In this document: positions 17,603 to 25,937 of the stretch, piece by piece | Layout: each line of letters begins with the position of its first letter | Numbering within the stretch: the first letter of the stretch is position 1 | Origin: Pseudomonadota bacterium | GTDB taxonomy: Bacteria > Pseudomonadota > Gammaproteobacteria > Steroidobacterales > Steroidobacteraceae | NCBI GenBank assembly: GCA_023417315.1 | Contig: JAEZFW010000042.1 | Span: 1 to 43,624 of the forward strand | Length of the DNA stretch: 43,624 bases | Direction of reading: 5' to 3' | Translations under genes and position numbers: made by a program | Notes under the pieces: model-generated | Told to the model about the DNA's origin: nothing | What the model saw: the letters and a program-made list of their open reading frames with translations, nothing else | Databases searched by the model: none

Positions 17603-17767
17603 ATCAGTTCATTAGCCTCCACCGCGCTCCGAGCGCGTGCGGGGGTTGGACCTTCCGTGCTCGCCACCATGAAACGTGCCGCCTACGTGGTCTTTTTTCC
17701 GGCGCGAGCACCCGGCCCCAAGGCCCCCGCCCTCAGGTATCATCGCGCCGCCACGCCTCCTGCCCCC

Positions 17768-20005
17768 ATGCCCATGATTCCCGCCCGCGACCTATTTTCG
17801 TATCGCAAGTATTGGGCGTCCCGTTTCGGGACCGCGCCCTTCTTGCCGGCGTCGCGCGAGGAAATGGATGCGCTTGGATGGGATAGCTGCGACATCATCG
17901 TCGTCACGGGCGATGCCTATGTCGATCACCCGAGCTTCGGCATGGCGATCATCGGTCGTGTGCTCGAAGCACAAGGTTTCCGCGTCGGCATCATTGCGCA
18001 ACCCGATTGGCGCTCGACGCAGGACTTCGAACGGCTCGGCAAACCGAATCTGTTCTTCGGTGTCACGGGCGGCAATATGGATTCGATGGTGAATCGTTAC
18101 ACCTCGGATCGCCGTATTCGCAGCGACGATGCTTACACGCCGAACGGCGAAGGCGGCAAGCGGCCCGACCGTTCCGTCATCGTCTATTCGCAACGCGTGC
18201 GCGAGGCCTTCGGCACGGTCCCGATCGTTGTGGGCGGTATCGAAGCGAGCCTGCGTCGCATCGCGCATTTCGACTATTGGTCGGAGAAAGTGCGCCGCTC
18301 GATCGTGCTCGACTCGCGCGCGGACCTACTCGTGTACGGCAACGGCGAGCGACAGATCGTCGAGATTGCGCATCGACTTGCGAAAGGCGAGCCGATCGAA
18401 ACCATCACGGATCTGCGCGGCACCGCGTTCGTCCGTCACTCTACGCCAGAGGGCTGGACCGAAATCGATTCCACGATGATCGATACGCCAGGGAAGGTGG
18501 ATGCGCCGGTGGATCCATATGCGATGGAGCCTGCACGCGCAGGCTCCACGGCAACTGGCAATCGGCCAGTGGCCACTGGCCAGAATCAAGAGCAGCCGGC
18601 TGAGCTCGCGAGCGTGTGCTCTGGCCAGTCGCCAGTGGCCAGTAGCCAGTCGGCCTCAGCCAAAATCGTCCGCTTCTACCGCCAAGTTCCCAGTGCGGAG
18701 CGATCACGATCCGTGATCCGGATGCCTTCTTACGAAGCCGTGCGCGACGACGCTGTCCTATACGCGCATGCCTCGCGCATCCTTCATCTCGAATCCAATC
18801 CAGGGAATGCGCGCGCGCTCGTGCAACGCCATGGCGATGTCGAGGTGTGGCTGAACCCGCCGCCGCTGCCGCTCACGACGAAAGAAATGGATGCGATCTA
18901 TGAGTTGCCGTATCGGCGCGTGCCGCATCCGATGTACGGCAAGGCGAAGATTCCCGCTTACGAGATGATTCGCTTCTCGATTGCGATTCAACGCGGCTGC
19001 TTCGGCGGCTGCACCTTCTGCTCGATCACGGAGCACGAGGGTCGCGTCATTCAGAATCGCTCGGAGAACTCGATCATCAAAGAGATCGAGACGGTGCGCG
19101 ACACAGTGCCGGGGTTCACAGGGGTGATCTCCGATCTGGGCGGTCCCACGGCAAACATGTATCGCCTCGCGTGCAAATCGCGCGAGATCGAATCGGCGTG
19201 CCGTCGCCCCTCGTGCGTGTATCCGGGCGTGTGTCCGAATCTGAACACCGACCACATGCCTTTGATCAAGCTCTATCGCCGCGCGCGTGCGCTGCCGGGG
19301 ATCAAGAAGGTGTTGATCGGCTCAGGCGTGCGCTATGACCTCGCGGTCGAATCGCCCGAGTACGTCAAGGAGCTCGTGCAGCACCACGTCGGCGGCTACC
19401 TCAAGATCGCGCCTGAAGCGATCGGCGAAGGCCCGCTCTCCAAGATGATGAAGCCTGGTGTCGGCACGTACTACCGCTTCAAAGAGCTGTTCGACAAGTA
19501 CTCGAGGGAAGCGGGGAAAGAACAATACTTGATCCCGTATTTCATCGCGGCGCATCCCGGCACCACCGACGAGGACATGCTGGAGCTTGCGCTCTGGTTG
19601 AAGCGCAATGGCTATCGCGCAGATCAAGTCCAAGCGTTCTTGCCTTCGCCGATGGCGACGGCCACCGCGATGTGGCACTCGGGAAAGAATCCATTGCGCA
19701 AAGTGACACGCACAAGCGAGCCCGTGCACATCCCGAAAGGATTGAAAGTGCGTCGCTTGCACAAGGCGTTCTTGCGCTGGCACGACGCGAACAATTGGCC
19801 GATGCTGCGCGAAGCGCTACGACGGATGGGTCGCGCCGATCTCATCGGCCCGGGCAAGCACCAATTGATTCCTGCATGGCAGCCAGCCGGCACAGGCACT
19901 GCGCCTGAGGGAAGAAGAACACCGCGCGGCACCGCACCCGCAAGAACGCAGCACACAGGGCTGAAAGGCGCCCGCATACCCGCGCGAAGGCCGCGCGGGA
20001 AGTGA
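17768..20005 (+). CDS. ygiQ: YgiQ family radical SAM protein (UPF0313)
   Basis: A 745-residue radical SAM protein of unresolved reaction. I chose the ATG at 17768 (MPMIPARDLFSYRKYW); the frame is open to 17657 but lacks conservation. N-terminal domain (1-250) has DIIVVTGDAYVDHPSFG and GGIEASLRR. The iron-sulfur cluster motif is CFGGCTFC with C411, C415 and C418 (CX3CX2C). LYAHASRILHLESNPGNAR and the C-terminal PSPMATATAMWHSGKNPL and RRLHKAFLRWHD segments are family signatures. Residues about 253-298 are encoded by a word-hairpin element inserted in frame. The basic C-terminal tail is low complexity. It ends directly against repeat element 7. Confidence 0.95.
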   Translation: MPMIPARDLFSYRKYWASRFGTAPFLPASREEMDALGWDSCDIIVVTGDAYVDHPSFGMAIIGRVLEAQGFRVGIIAQPDWRSTQDFERLGKPNLFFGVTGGNMDSMVNRYTSDRRIRSDDAYTPNGEGGKRPDRSVIVYSQRVREAFGTVPIVVGGIEASLRRIAHFDYWSEKVRRSIVLDSRADLLVYGNGERQIVEIAHRLAKGEPIETITDLRGTAFVRHSTPEGWTEIDSTMIDTPGKVDAPVDPYAMEPARAGSTATGNRPVATGQNQEQPAELASVCSGQSPVASSQSASAKIVRFYRQVPSAERSRSVIRMPSYEAVRDDAVLYAHASRILHLESNPGNARALVQRHGDVEVWLNPPPLPLTTKEMDAIYELPYRRVPHPMYGKAKIPAYEMIRFSIAIQRGCFGGCTFCSITEHEGRVIQNRSENSIIKEIETVRDTVPGFTGVISDLGGPTANMYRLACKSREIESACRRPSCVYPGVCPNLNTDHMPLIKLYRRARALPGIKKVLIGSGVRYDLAVESPEYVKELVQHHVGGYLKIAPEAIGEGPLSKMMKPGVGTYYRFKELFDKYSREAGKEQYLIPYFIAAHPGTTDEDMLELALWLKRNGYRADQVQAFLPSPMATATAMWHSGKNPLRKVTRTSEPVHIPKGLKVRRLHKAFLRWHDANNWPMLREALRRMGRADLIGPGKHQLIPAWQPAGTGTAPEGRRTPRGTAPARTQHTGLKGARIPARRPRGK
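18526..18654. repeat. Word-hairpin element inside ygiQ (7-bp word GGCCAGT), in frame
   Basis: Left arm 18554-18592 and right arm 18621-18654 are near-perfect inverses about 35 bases long, the right one reading GGCCAGT, CGCCAGT, GGCCAGT, AGCCAGT. It is preceded by a separate 9-bp-stem hairpin GGAGCCTGC-ACGC-GCAGGCTCC at 18526-18547. Both are translated, giving a Gly/Ser/Ala/Gln-rich stretch between two conserved YgiQ blocks (after DPYAMEP, before KIVRFYRQVP). About 25 bases of the right arm are identical to the right arm at 22.46 kb. Confidence 0.88.
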
Positions 20006-20006
20006 G

Positions 20007-20151
20007 GAGGTGACGGAGCGACGAGGTGACGAAGTCAGAATCTTCTTCACTCTCCAACCGTCACTTGTTTCTCATTCGGCTTGAGTCGCTCCGGATCTTT
20101 TCTGACTTTGTCACTCCGTCACTCCGTCACCTCGTCACTCCGTCACTTGCG
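20007..20151. repeat. Word-hairpin element 7 (8-bp word GTCACTCC) between ygiQ and lpxR
   Basis: Starts two bases after the ygiQ stop. Left arm 20007-20038 carries GGTGACGG, AGCGACGA, GGTGACGA, AGTCAGAA; right arm 20099-20151 carries the inverse with five GTCACTCC-type units. The loop is about 60 bases. The words and roughly 30 bases of the right arm match element 3 at 8.4 kb. It lies in the gap between the convergent genes ygiQ and lpxR. Confidence 0.88.
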
Positions 20152-20168
20152 CGCAGACTGTGCGCGCC

Positions 20169-20194
20169 AAAAAAAAGCCGGCCTTGCGGCCGGC
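20169..20194 (-). terminator. Rho-independent terminator of lpxR
   Basis: On the minus strand, 28 bases after the lpxR stop, a perfect stem GCCGGCC-GCAA-GGCCGGC is followed by eight T. It is a textbook intrinsic terminator, unlike the neighbouring repeat element. Confidence 0.93.
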
Positions 20195-20221
20195 AGCTAC
20201 GGGGGGATCGAGGATCGAAAC

Positions 20222-21262
20222 TCAAAACGTGTGCGTGAGTTGGACGGCGCCCCACCAGGCATCGCGGTTGGCAGCGCCTTCGCGAACTTCCGCCGTTTGA
20301 TAGTTGAGCGAATAGCTCAAGTGCGTCTGATTCAAGAGCTGCGTCACGACACCAATCCACGCTTCGGCGATGATGGGCTCGAGCGCGGATGCGGAGTAGC
20401 TCACTTCGCTGTCCCTGAACTGTCCCTGCAGGAACGCGTTGTACGCGCGGGCCTTCACGCGTGCTCCCGCAAAGAAGTACCGCTCGGGTCGACCGCGGTT
20501 CGACACTGCCGGGACCGGTGCCGCGATGTAGTCCGTCAATTCGGGGGCGAAGCTCCACCAAGGTGAATCGAATCGCCCGACGCGCATCGAAATACCTGCG
20601 CTCGCCTCCGTGAGATAGCCGACGCTGCCTTGTACCGTCGTCTTCACATCAACCGTGCCGCTCGGGTTCGCGATCCACAGTGCATGCCGCGCGAGGGTGT
20701 ATCTAGCCGTCGGCTCGCCGCTTGAAGAAATCTGGTGGTGATAACCCTCTGGCTTATCAGACCCGACGACGTCGTGAATCGCGCTCTGTAGATGCTCTGA
20801 CAGCGACAAACCCAACATGCCGATCGTCAAGCTACTGAACCACGCGCCACGATCGTCGGCATCGACGTGTACTCGTCCGTTCGACATGAACAACAAGCTG
20901 GCATACGGCCTGTCGTCGTAGATCGGCGTGCTCGCCTTGATGTCTTTCGGCGTGAATGCGATCAGTCCGATCTGTCGCGCGTGATGTACCTGCGCGCCTT
21001 CCACGCCGATCGAGCCGTCGATGCGTGCGAGCACTGGGTCGAGCGAGAGCAAACCGTCGCGTGCGGCCGTCCCAGAGATCGCGATTGCAAATCCGCCGGT
21101 GTAGTCGCGATCGCGCTCGCCGCCTGCGAATAGATCGTTATCGAGTTGTACCCTCACGCCGGTGTACTCGAGCTCATCTCGCGCATGTGCGCTCGCTGCG
21201 AGCAGCGTCGTCATCGTCAATGCCGCCAGCGCGGCTTGCTTCACCCATGTTGCGGTCAACAT
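20222..21262 (-). CDS. LpxR-like outer-membrane lipid A deacylase (DUF2219)
   Basis: Outer-membrane beta-barrel of 346 residues with a signal peptide (about 1-27, ALAALTMTTLLAASAHA). I chose the ATG at 21262; the frame opens ten codons earlier. LpxR removes the 3'-acyloxyacyl chains of lipid A in the outer leaflet. The conserved blocks are visible: VQLDNDLF followed by DYTGG near the mature start, DDRPYASLLFMSNG, and YHHQISSSGEPT, which would supply the active-site Asn-Asp, Thr, and His. It ends in phenylalanine (QLTHTF), the usual barrel signature. Enzyme activity is inferred from family membership. Own promoter upstream, and a strong terminator downstream. Confidence 0.9.
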   Translation of the reverse strand: MLTATWVKQAALAALTMTTLLAASAHARDELEYTGVRVQLDNDLFAGGERDRDYTGGFAIAISGTAARDGLLSLDPVLARIDGSIGVEGAQVHHARQIGLIAFTPKDIKASTPIYDDRPYASLLFMSNGRVHVDADDRGAWFSSLTIGMLGLSLSEHLQSAIHDVVGSDKPEGYHHQISSSGEPTARYTLARHALWIANPSGTVDVKTTVQGSVGYLTEASAGISMRVGRFDSPWWSFAPELTDYIAAPVPAVSNRGRPERYFFAGARVKARAYNAFLQGQFRDSEVSYSASALEPIIAEAWIGVVTQLLNQTHLSYSLNYQTAEVREGAANRDAWWGAVQLTHTF

Positions 21263-21736
21263 GACCTTTCCCTTCGTCTTCACGGAGCACACAGTTCTGC
21301 GACCGCATTGCGTTCCGTCCCAATCACAATTTCGTGGCTGCTACTTTCTCCAACTATTCGTTCGCGATAAATGCAGTCATCGGAATGACATTCATGAATT
21401 CACGAGCGGAAATGAAAACGTATTGCCCTTTCTACTTAGGCCCGGATGCAGGAATCGGCGATCAAGCGTCACTCGATGGCGGCACGTGAGGCGCAGCTCG
21501 CGCGAGCGATGAGCTGGATCGGCGTCAATCTATGAGACCGGAAGCGCCTCACATTCATCGCGCGGACCACGAATGAACACTTGGTCGCGTCGTGAATGCG
21601 GAAGGTTCCCGCATGCTGCAATGAAGCGAATTGCGCTCACAACTGGTGCATGAGCAACAGGAGTGAGCAATGGGTGAGATTCAGAGGAGCGTTCGATCCG
21701 CGCTCATGCGCGCAAATGCGCCATCACGCATTGCGC
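21263..21736. other. 474-base gap upstream of lpxR without a supportable gene
   Basis: Separates lpxR from the methyltransferase gene, both on the minus strand, so it should hold the lpxR promoter and the methyltransferase 3' end. It is AT-richer than its surroundings around 21300-21440. Two tiny plus-strand frames (about 30 codons, from ATGs near 21390 and 21440) have no clear ribosome sites and I do not call them. I see no convincing hairpin terminator or repeat. Confidence 0.5.
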
Positions 21737-22324
21737 TCAGCGAGGCTTTTCGAGCTCCCACAAGTACAACGGCACACCCCGTCGCACGTGTATGCCGAAC
21801 CCTGCGTGACGGAAGTCCCGCGCCAACCGCGTGCGATACCACTGAGCCGGTCGCAGTCGGATATCACCGTCGCTGCATGAGCGATCCGCGTTGTGCTCCC
21901 AGTCCTCGAGCGTCGGGGCGTGAAAGTAGAGCGCGCCTCTGCAGAAGTTCGCGAGGTTGCTGATGGCCTGCGCGGCCTCGCGATCGGATAAGTATTGAAG
22001 TACGTCATAACAAATGACGAGGTCGAAATGCCCTCTAGGCTTATAAGTCGCGAGCGAGGCATGGACCCACCCATGCTCTGCGCAGAGATGCTCGCTCACT
22101 TCCAATCCGATGTACGTTGCGTTCGGGAACGCCTCCACCAACGCAGCTCGCATCCAGCCGAGCCCACAGCCGGCGTCGAGAATGCGCGTCACCTTGAGCT
22201 CGAGCTGCTGCACCATCGCGGCGACCGCACTCGCACGCCGATGCATCTCTGCCTTCGTCGTCACACGCGTCCGAGGACTGACGTAGAAGCGTTTATAGAA
22301 TTGCGGAGTGAATTGGTTGGGCAT
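21737..22324 (-). CDS. Class I SAM-dependent methyltransferase
   Basis: A 195-residue methyltransferase of unknown substrate. The start is the ATG at 22324 (MPNQFTPQFYKRFY), with GAGAG about 6 bases upstream. SAM-binding motif I is ILDAGCGLGW at residues 48-57, motif II YIGLEVSEHLC near 75, and GHFDLVICYDVLQYL (motif IV) near 100. The reading frame continues open for 76 codons upstream, but that part is encoded by a word-hairpin element and is not protein-like. It is divergent from the hsp20-lon operon. The context does not suggest the substrate. Confidence 0.88.
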   Translation of the reverse strand: MPNQFTPQFYKRFYVSPRTRVTTKAEMHRRASAVAAMVQQLELKVTRILDAGCGLGWMRAALVEAFPNATYIGLEVSEHLCAEHGWVHASLATYKPRGHFDLVICYDVLQYLSDREAAQAISNLANFCRGALYFHAPTLEDWEHNADRSCSDGDIRLRPAQWYRTRLARDFRHAGFGIHVRRGVPLYLWELEKPR

Positions 22325-22334
22325 CGAGCTCTCG

Positions 22335-22489
22335 CTGGCCAACTGGCCAACTGGCCACTGGCGGCTGGCCAGAAGTCTACGCGAGCGCGGCTGAGACAGC
22401 AGGAACTCGACGCACGACTCATCGCTTCTGCGGAAGCAGACTGGCTTCTTTGTGTCCTCTGGCCAGTCGCCAGTGGCCAGTGGGCCGGC
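22335..22489. repeat. Word-hairpin element (7-bp word GGCCACT) between methyltransferase and hsp20
   Basis: Left arm 22335-22372 reads GGCCAACT twice, GGCCACT, GGCGGCT; right arm 22458-22489 is the inverse with GGCCAGT and CGCCAGT units. The loop is about 85 bases. The right arm shares about 25 identical bases with the element inside ygiQ. The element lies upstream of both divergent genes, just outside the methyltransferase start. Confidence 0.85.
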
Positions 22490-22493
22490 GACC

Positions 22494-22514
22494 GAGCACG
22501 CCCGCGGCGTGCTC
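22494..22514. promoter_or_regulatory. Perfect hairpin upstream of hsp20
   Basis: GAGCACGCC-CGC-GGCGTGCTC, a 9-bp stem with a 3-base loop, 61 bases before the hsp20 start and directly followed by TTGACT. It could be an operator, a terminator for upstream readthrough, or part of the hsp20 leader RNA; the sequence does not decide. No convincing sigma-32 promoter is visible to me here. Confidence 0.45.
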
Positions 22515-22575
22515 TTGACTCTCCCCTTCCCGACCCAAAGTTGAGCTTCCATGACGCGAGATCGGGGTTTTTTGC

Positions 22576-22980
22576 ATGGGTATTCGTAATCCTCACTCCT
22601 GGATGTGGGCAGAGGCTTGCGAATTGCTGGAGCAGGCTCAACGTCTGCAACGGCAGTTCTTCAGGTTTGGGCACGCTGTCGAGGCGCAGCCGCGCTGGGA
22701 ACCCCCCGTGGACATCGTGGCTTATGGATCGGAGGTCCAGGTTACGGTCGCGCTGCCCGGCGTTGCGCCGGAGCATGTGCACGTGCGCATCGAGGATGGC
22801 TCCATCAGCGTCGTGGCGATCAGAACGCTGCCCATGAACCGCAGCACCACCGGGGTTCATCGACTGGAGATCCCCTATGGTCGTTTCGAACGGCGGATTG
22901 CGTTACCCGCCGGACGTTACGAACTCATGGATCAGGCTTGCGTGAACGGCTGTTTGGTCCTGCGACTCGCAATCTCTTAA
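22576..22980 (+). CDS. Hsp20/alpha-crystallin family small heat-shock protein
   Basis: ATP-independent holdase chaperone of 134 residues. The alpha-crystallin domain spans about 42-130: WEPPVDIVAYGSEVQVTVALPGV, then HVHVRIEDGSISV, and the C-terminal strands EIPYGRFERRIALP and CLVLRLAIS. The usual C-terminal I-x-I/V tail is absent, since the protein stops at LRLAIS. The start has no strong ribosome site; six T precede the ATG. The gene ends 9 bases before lon, so the two are one heat-shock operon. Confidence 0.92.
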   Translation: MGIRNPHSWMWAEACELLEQAQRLQRQFFRFGHAVEAQPRWEPPVDIVAYGSEVQVTVALPGVAPEHVHVRIEDGSISVVAIRTLPMNRSTTGVHRLEIPYGRFERRIALPAGRYELMDQACVNGCLVLRLAIS

Positions 22981-22989
22981 CGGAAGGCT

Positions 22990-25377
22990 ATGAACGAACA
23001 TCGCACACCGTCGCACGATGAGAATGAGACTCCGAAGATCTCGGATGACATGCTCATCATCGTGCCGGTCAGAAATCTGGTGCTGTTCCCAGGCACCGTT
23101 CTCCCTGTCGCGATCAATCGCGACCGCTCCCTTGCGGCCGCGCAAGAGGCCGTGCGCGCCGAGCGCAAGGTGGGTTTCCTGCTGCAGCACGAGCCAGACA
23201 CGCAAACGCCCGGCCCCGACGATCTGTTCAAGGTGGGCACTGTCGCGAACATCGTTCGCTACGTGACGGGTCAGGACGGCACGCATCATCTCGTCGTCCA
23301 AGGCGAGCGCCGCTTTCGCGTGCTCGACTTCCAGGACGGCTTGCCCTTCATGCTCGCGCGCGTCGAATACTTGCCCGACCCGGGAACGAATTCGCCGGAG
23401 GTCGAGGCGCGTGCGCTCAATCTGAAACGCTTGTCGGCCGAAGCCATCTCGCTCTTGCCGCAGGCGCCTGCGGAGCTGGCGAATGCGATTCAGGCGGTCG
23501 AGTCGCCCTCGACGCTCGCCGACCTCGTCGCGAGCTTCATGGACATCAAAGCGCACGAGAAGCAGGAGCTGCTCGAGACCGTCGACCTCAAGAGTCGGCT
23601 CGATCGCGTGACCGATCTGCTCACCAAACGGATCGAGGTTCTGCGTCTGCAGCGTCAAATCGAAGAGCAGACTCGCGAGGCCATCGATGAGCGCCACAAG
23701 GAAGCGCTCTTGCGTGAGCAATTACGCCAGATTCGCAAGCAGCTCGGCGAGGAAGAGGAGTCCGCAGAAGAGATCCAGGAGCTACGCGATACGATCGAAA
23801 AGGCCGGCATGCCGGAGGAGGCGCTCGAGCAGGCGAAGAAGGAGCTAAAGCGCATGGAGCGCATGCAGGATGCGAGCGCGGAGTACTCGATGCTGCGTAC
23901 CTGGATCGATTGGATGATCCAGCTCCCCTGGGCGAAGCTCGATGAAGAGGCGATCGATATCGAGCGCGCGCGCAAGGTGCTCGATGAGGACCACTATGGT
24001 CTGGAGAAGATCAAACGCCGCATCGTCGAGTACCTCGCCGTGCGCAAGCTCAATCCGGAAGGCCGAAGCCCGATCTTGTGCTTCGTAGGACCGCCGGGCG
24101 TCGGCAAGACCTCGCTCGGTCAGAGCATCGCGCGCGCGCTCGGCATCAAGTTCGCACGCGTGAGCTTGGGTGGGGTGCACGATGAGGCCGAGATTCGCGG
24201 TCACCGTCGCACGTACATCGGCGCGCTTCCGGGCACCATCATCCAGGCCATTCGCAAAGCGGGGACTCGCAATCCCGTGCTGATGCTCGATGAGATTGAC
24301 AAGCTCGGCAGCGGCATTCAAGGCGATCCCGCTTCGGCGCTCCTCGAGGTGCTCGATCCGGAACAGAACAACACGTTCCGCGACAACTACCTCGGGCTGC
24401 CGTTCGATCTGTCGAAGGTGCTGTTCATCGCGACGGCGAACATGCTCGACACGATCCCTGGTCCGCTGCGCGATCGCATGGAGATCATCGAGCTCACGGG
24501 CTACACCGAGGATGAAAAGGTCGAGATCGCACGCCGCTACTTGGTGAAGCGACAGCTGCAGGCGAACGGCCTCAAGCCGGAGCAGGCATCGATCACCGAT
24601 GAGGCTCTGCGCCAGATCGCACGCGACTACACGCGCGAGGCCGGTTGCCGCAATCTCGAGCGCACGATCGGCGCGGTACTGCGGAACGTCGCGGTTCGTA
24701 TCGCCGAAGGTACGCTCGAGCAGCAGACCATCGATGTGGACGATCTGCAGCCGATCTTGGGCGCACCGCGTTTTGAGAACGAAGTTGCCATGCGAACGAG
24801 CGTTCCCGGCGTCGCCACGGGTCTCGCGTGGACGCCTGTGGGCGGCGATATCCTCTTCATCGAATCGACGCGAGTGCCCGGCAACGGCAAGCTGATCTTG
24901 ACGGGTCAGCTCGGCGAAGTGATGAAGGAGAGTGCGCAGGCAGCGCTGTCACTCGTGAAGTCGCAAGCCGCACGCTTGGGCGTGGATCCTGCGACGTTCG
25001 ATAAGACGGACGTGCACATTCACGTACCCGCGGGCGCGATTCCGAAAGACGGCCCGAGCGCGGGTGTCGCGATGTTCACATCGCTCGTTTCGCTCGTCAC
25101 CGGCCGGACGGTTGGCCACGATCTCGCGATGACCGGCGAGATCAGTCTGCGCGGGCTCGTGCTGCCGGTGGGCGGTATCAAAGAGAAGACCGTTGCCGCA
25201 CATCGCGCAGGCATTCGGAAAGTACTGCTGCCGGCTCGCAACCGCAAAGATCTCGAGGAGATCCCGCAGAGCGTGAAGGACGAAGTAGAGTTCGTGTTCT
25301 GCGAAAGGGTCGATGATGTCATTCGCGAAGCGCTCGGGGTCGAATCGAATGTGGGACAGGTCACAGCCGCCGCGTGA
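22990..25377 (+). CDS. lon: ATP-dependent protease La (Lon)
   Basis: Homohexameric AAA+ serine protease that degrades misfolded and regulatory proteins in the cytoplasm. The 795-residue protein has the N-terminal LON domain (about 15-210, VPVRNLVLFPGTVLPV), a coiled coil (about 215-300), the AAA+ module with Walker A GPPGVGKT at 367-374 and Walker B VLMLDEIDKLG, and the protease domain with the Ser-Lys dyad S690 (DGPSAG) and K733 (GGIKEK). GGAAGG is 3 bases before the ATG, within the 9-base gap after hsp20, giving coupled expression. A strong intrinsic terminator follows at 25409. Confidence 0.97.
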   Translation: MNEHRTPSHDENETPKISDDMLIIVPVRNLVLFPGTVLPVAINRDRSLAAAQEAVRAERKVGFLLQHEPDTQTPGPDDLFKVGTVANIVRYVTGQDGTHHLVVQGERRFRVLDFQDGLPFMLARVEYLPDPGTNSPEVEARALNLKRLSAEAISLLPQAPAELANAIQAVESPSTLADLVASFMDIKAHEKQELLETVDLKSRLDRVTDLLTKRIEVLRLQRQIEEQTREAIDERHKEALLREQLRQIRKQLGEEEESAEEIQELRDTIEKAGMPEEALEQAKKELKRMERMQDASAEYSMLRTWIDWMIQLPWAKLDEEAIDIERARKVLDEDHYGLEKIKRRIVEYLAVRKLNPEGRSPILCFVGPPGVGKTSLGQSIARALGIKFARVSLGGVHDEAEIRGHRRTYIGALPGTIIQAIRKAGTRNPVLMLDEIDKLGSGIQGDPASALLEVLDPEQNNTFRDNYLGLPFDLSKVLFIATANMLDTIPGPLRDRMEIIELTGYTEDEKVEIARRYLVKRQLQANGLKPEQASITDEALRQIARDYTREAGCRNLERTIGAVLRNVAVRIAEGTLEQQTIDVDDLQPILGAPRFENEVAMRTSVPGVATGLAWTPVGGDILFIESTRVPGNGKLILTGQLGEVMKESAQAALSLVKSQAARLGVDPATFDKTDVHIHVPAGAIPKDGPSAGVAMFTSLVSLVTGRTVGHDLAMTGEISLRGLVLPVGGIKEKTVAAHRAGIRKVLLPARNRKDLEEIPQSVKDEVEFVFCERVDDVIREALGVESNVGQVTAAA

Positions 25378-25408
25378 ATAGTGTGACGCGACACAAGCTC
25401 GAGCGCAG

Positions 25409-25434
25409 AAAGGCCGACTCACGTCGGCCTTTTT
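25409..25434 (+). terminator. Rho-independent terminator of hsp20-lon
   Basis: A stem AAGGCCGAC-TCAC-GTCGGCCTT followed by TTT, 31 bases after the lon stop. Classic intrinsic terminator. Confidence 0.93.
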
Positions 25435-25937
25435 GCCATTCAGGGCACGTTCAGCGGTAGCGCAGCGTCGTTCGCATCGCGCACACATGTTGTGCGTTTA
25501 CATGCGCTTCTCATAGTTTCGCGTGCAGCTCACCGCCTTCTGCGCACGATCAGCAATGAATCGCATTGCAAGATCGCCTCGAAGAGAGTAACTAGTGAGC
25601 TATGTTTCGCTCTCCATCAACGTGAGATGCGCAACGCTGCGCTACGTGGCTGCTACGCTCGTAAGCCGTACGAGTTCTCTACCAACTCCAATCCGTGTTC
25701 GACGTCTCACGAAGCAAGTGTGACGTACCCCTTAGTGTCGATGACGACGAACGTGTCGAATGGAACATGTTCGCTGATGGATCAGTCTTTGTCTTACGAC
25801 TCTTTGGGAGTGCGCGGAGTGGCATTCATCGGTGAGCTCGGGCGTATGCTCGGTACGTGAGTTGCAGGTGCAACAGCACGACATGACGAGCGAAACAAGT
25901 TTCTACACCTCGATAAGGTAGTGAGGAGGGCGTTTCG
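25435..25937 (+). promoter_or_regulatory. Long leader/promoter region upstream of prkA
   Basis: Over 500 bases without a convincing gene. A 122-codon frame at 25492-25860 looks spurious (Ser/Thr/Arg-rich, no domain, no good ribosome site). Visible palindromes: CGCACA-CATGT-TGTGCG at 25480-25496, GAACATGTTC around 25764-25773, and GTTGCA-GG-TGCAAC at 25861-25874. CTACACC at 25902-25908 resembles the -10 element preferred by sigma-S, which would fit the known stationary-phase control of the homologous E. coli yeaGH operon. That promoter assignment is inference. Confidence 0.45.

Noticed and set aside
21263..21736. Two short plus-strand frames of about 30 codons
   Set aside because: No Shine-Dalgarno site and no similarity I recognise; too short to call.
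25492..25860. 122-codon frame in the prkA leader
   Set aside because: No ribosome site, odd composition, no domain. More likely leader DNA.
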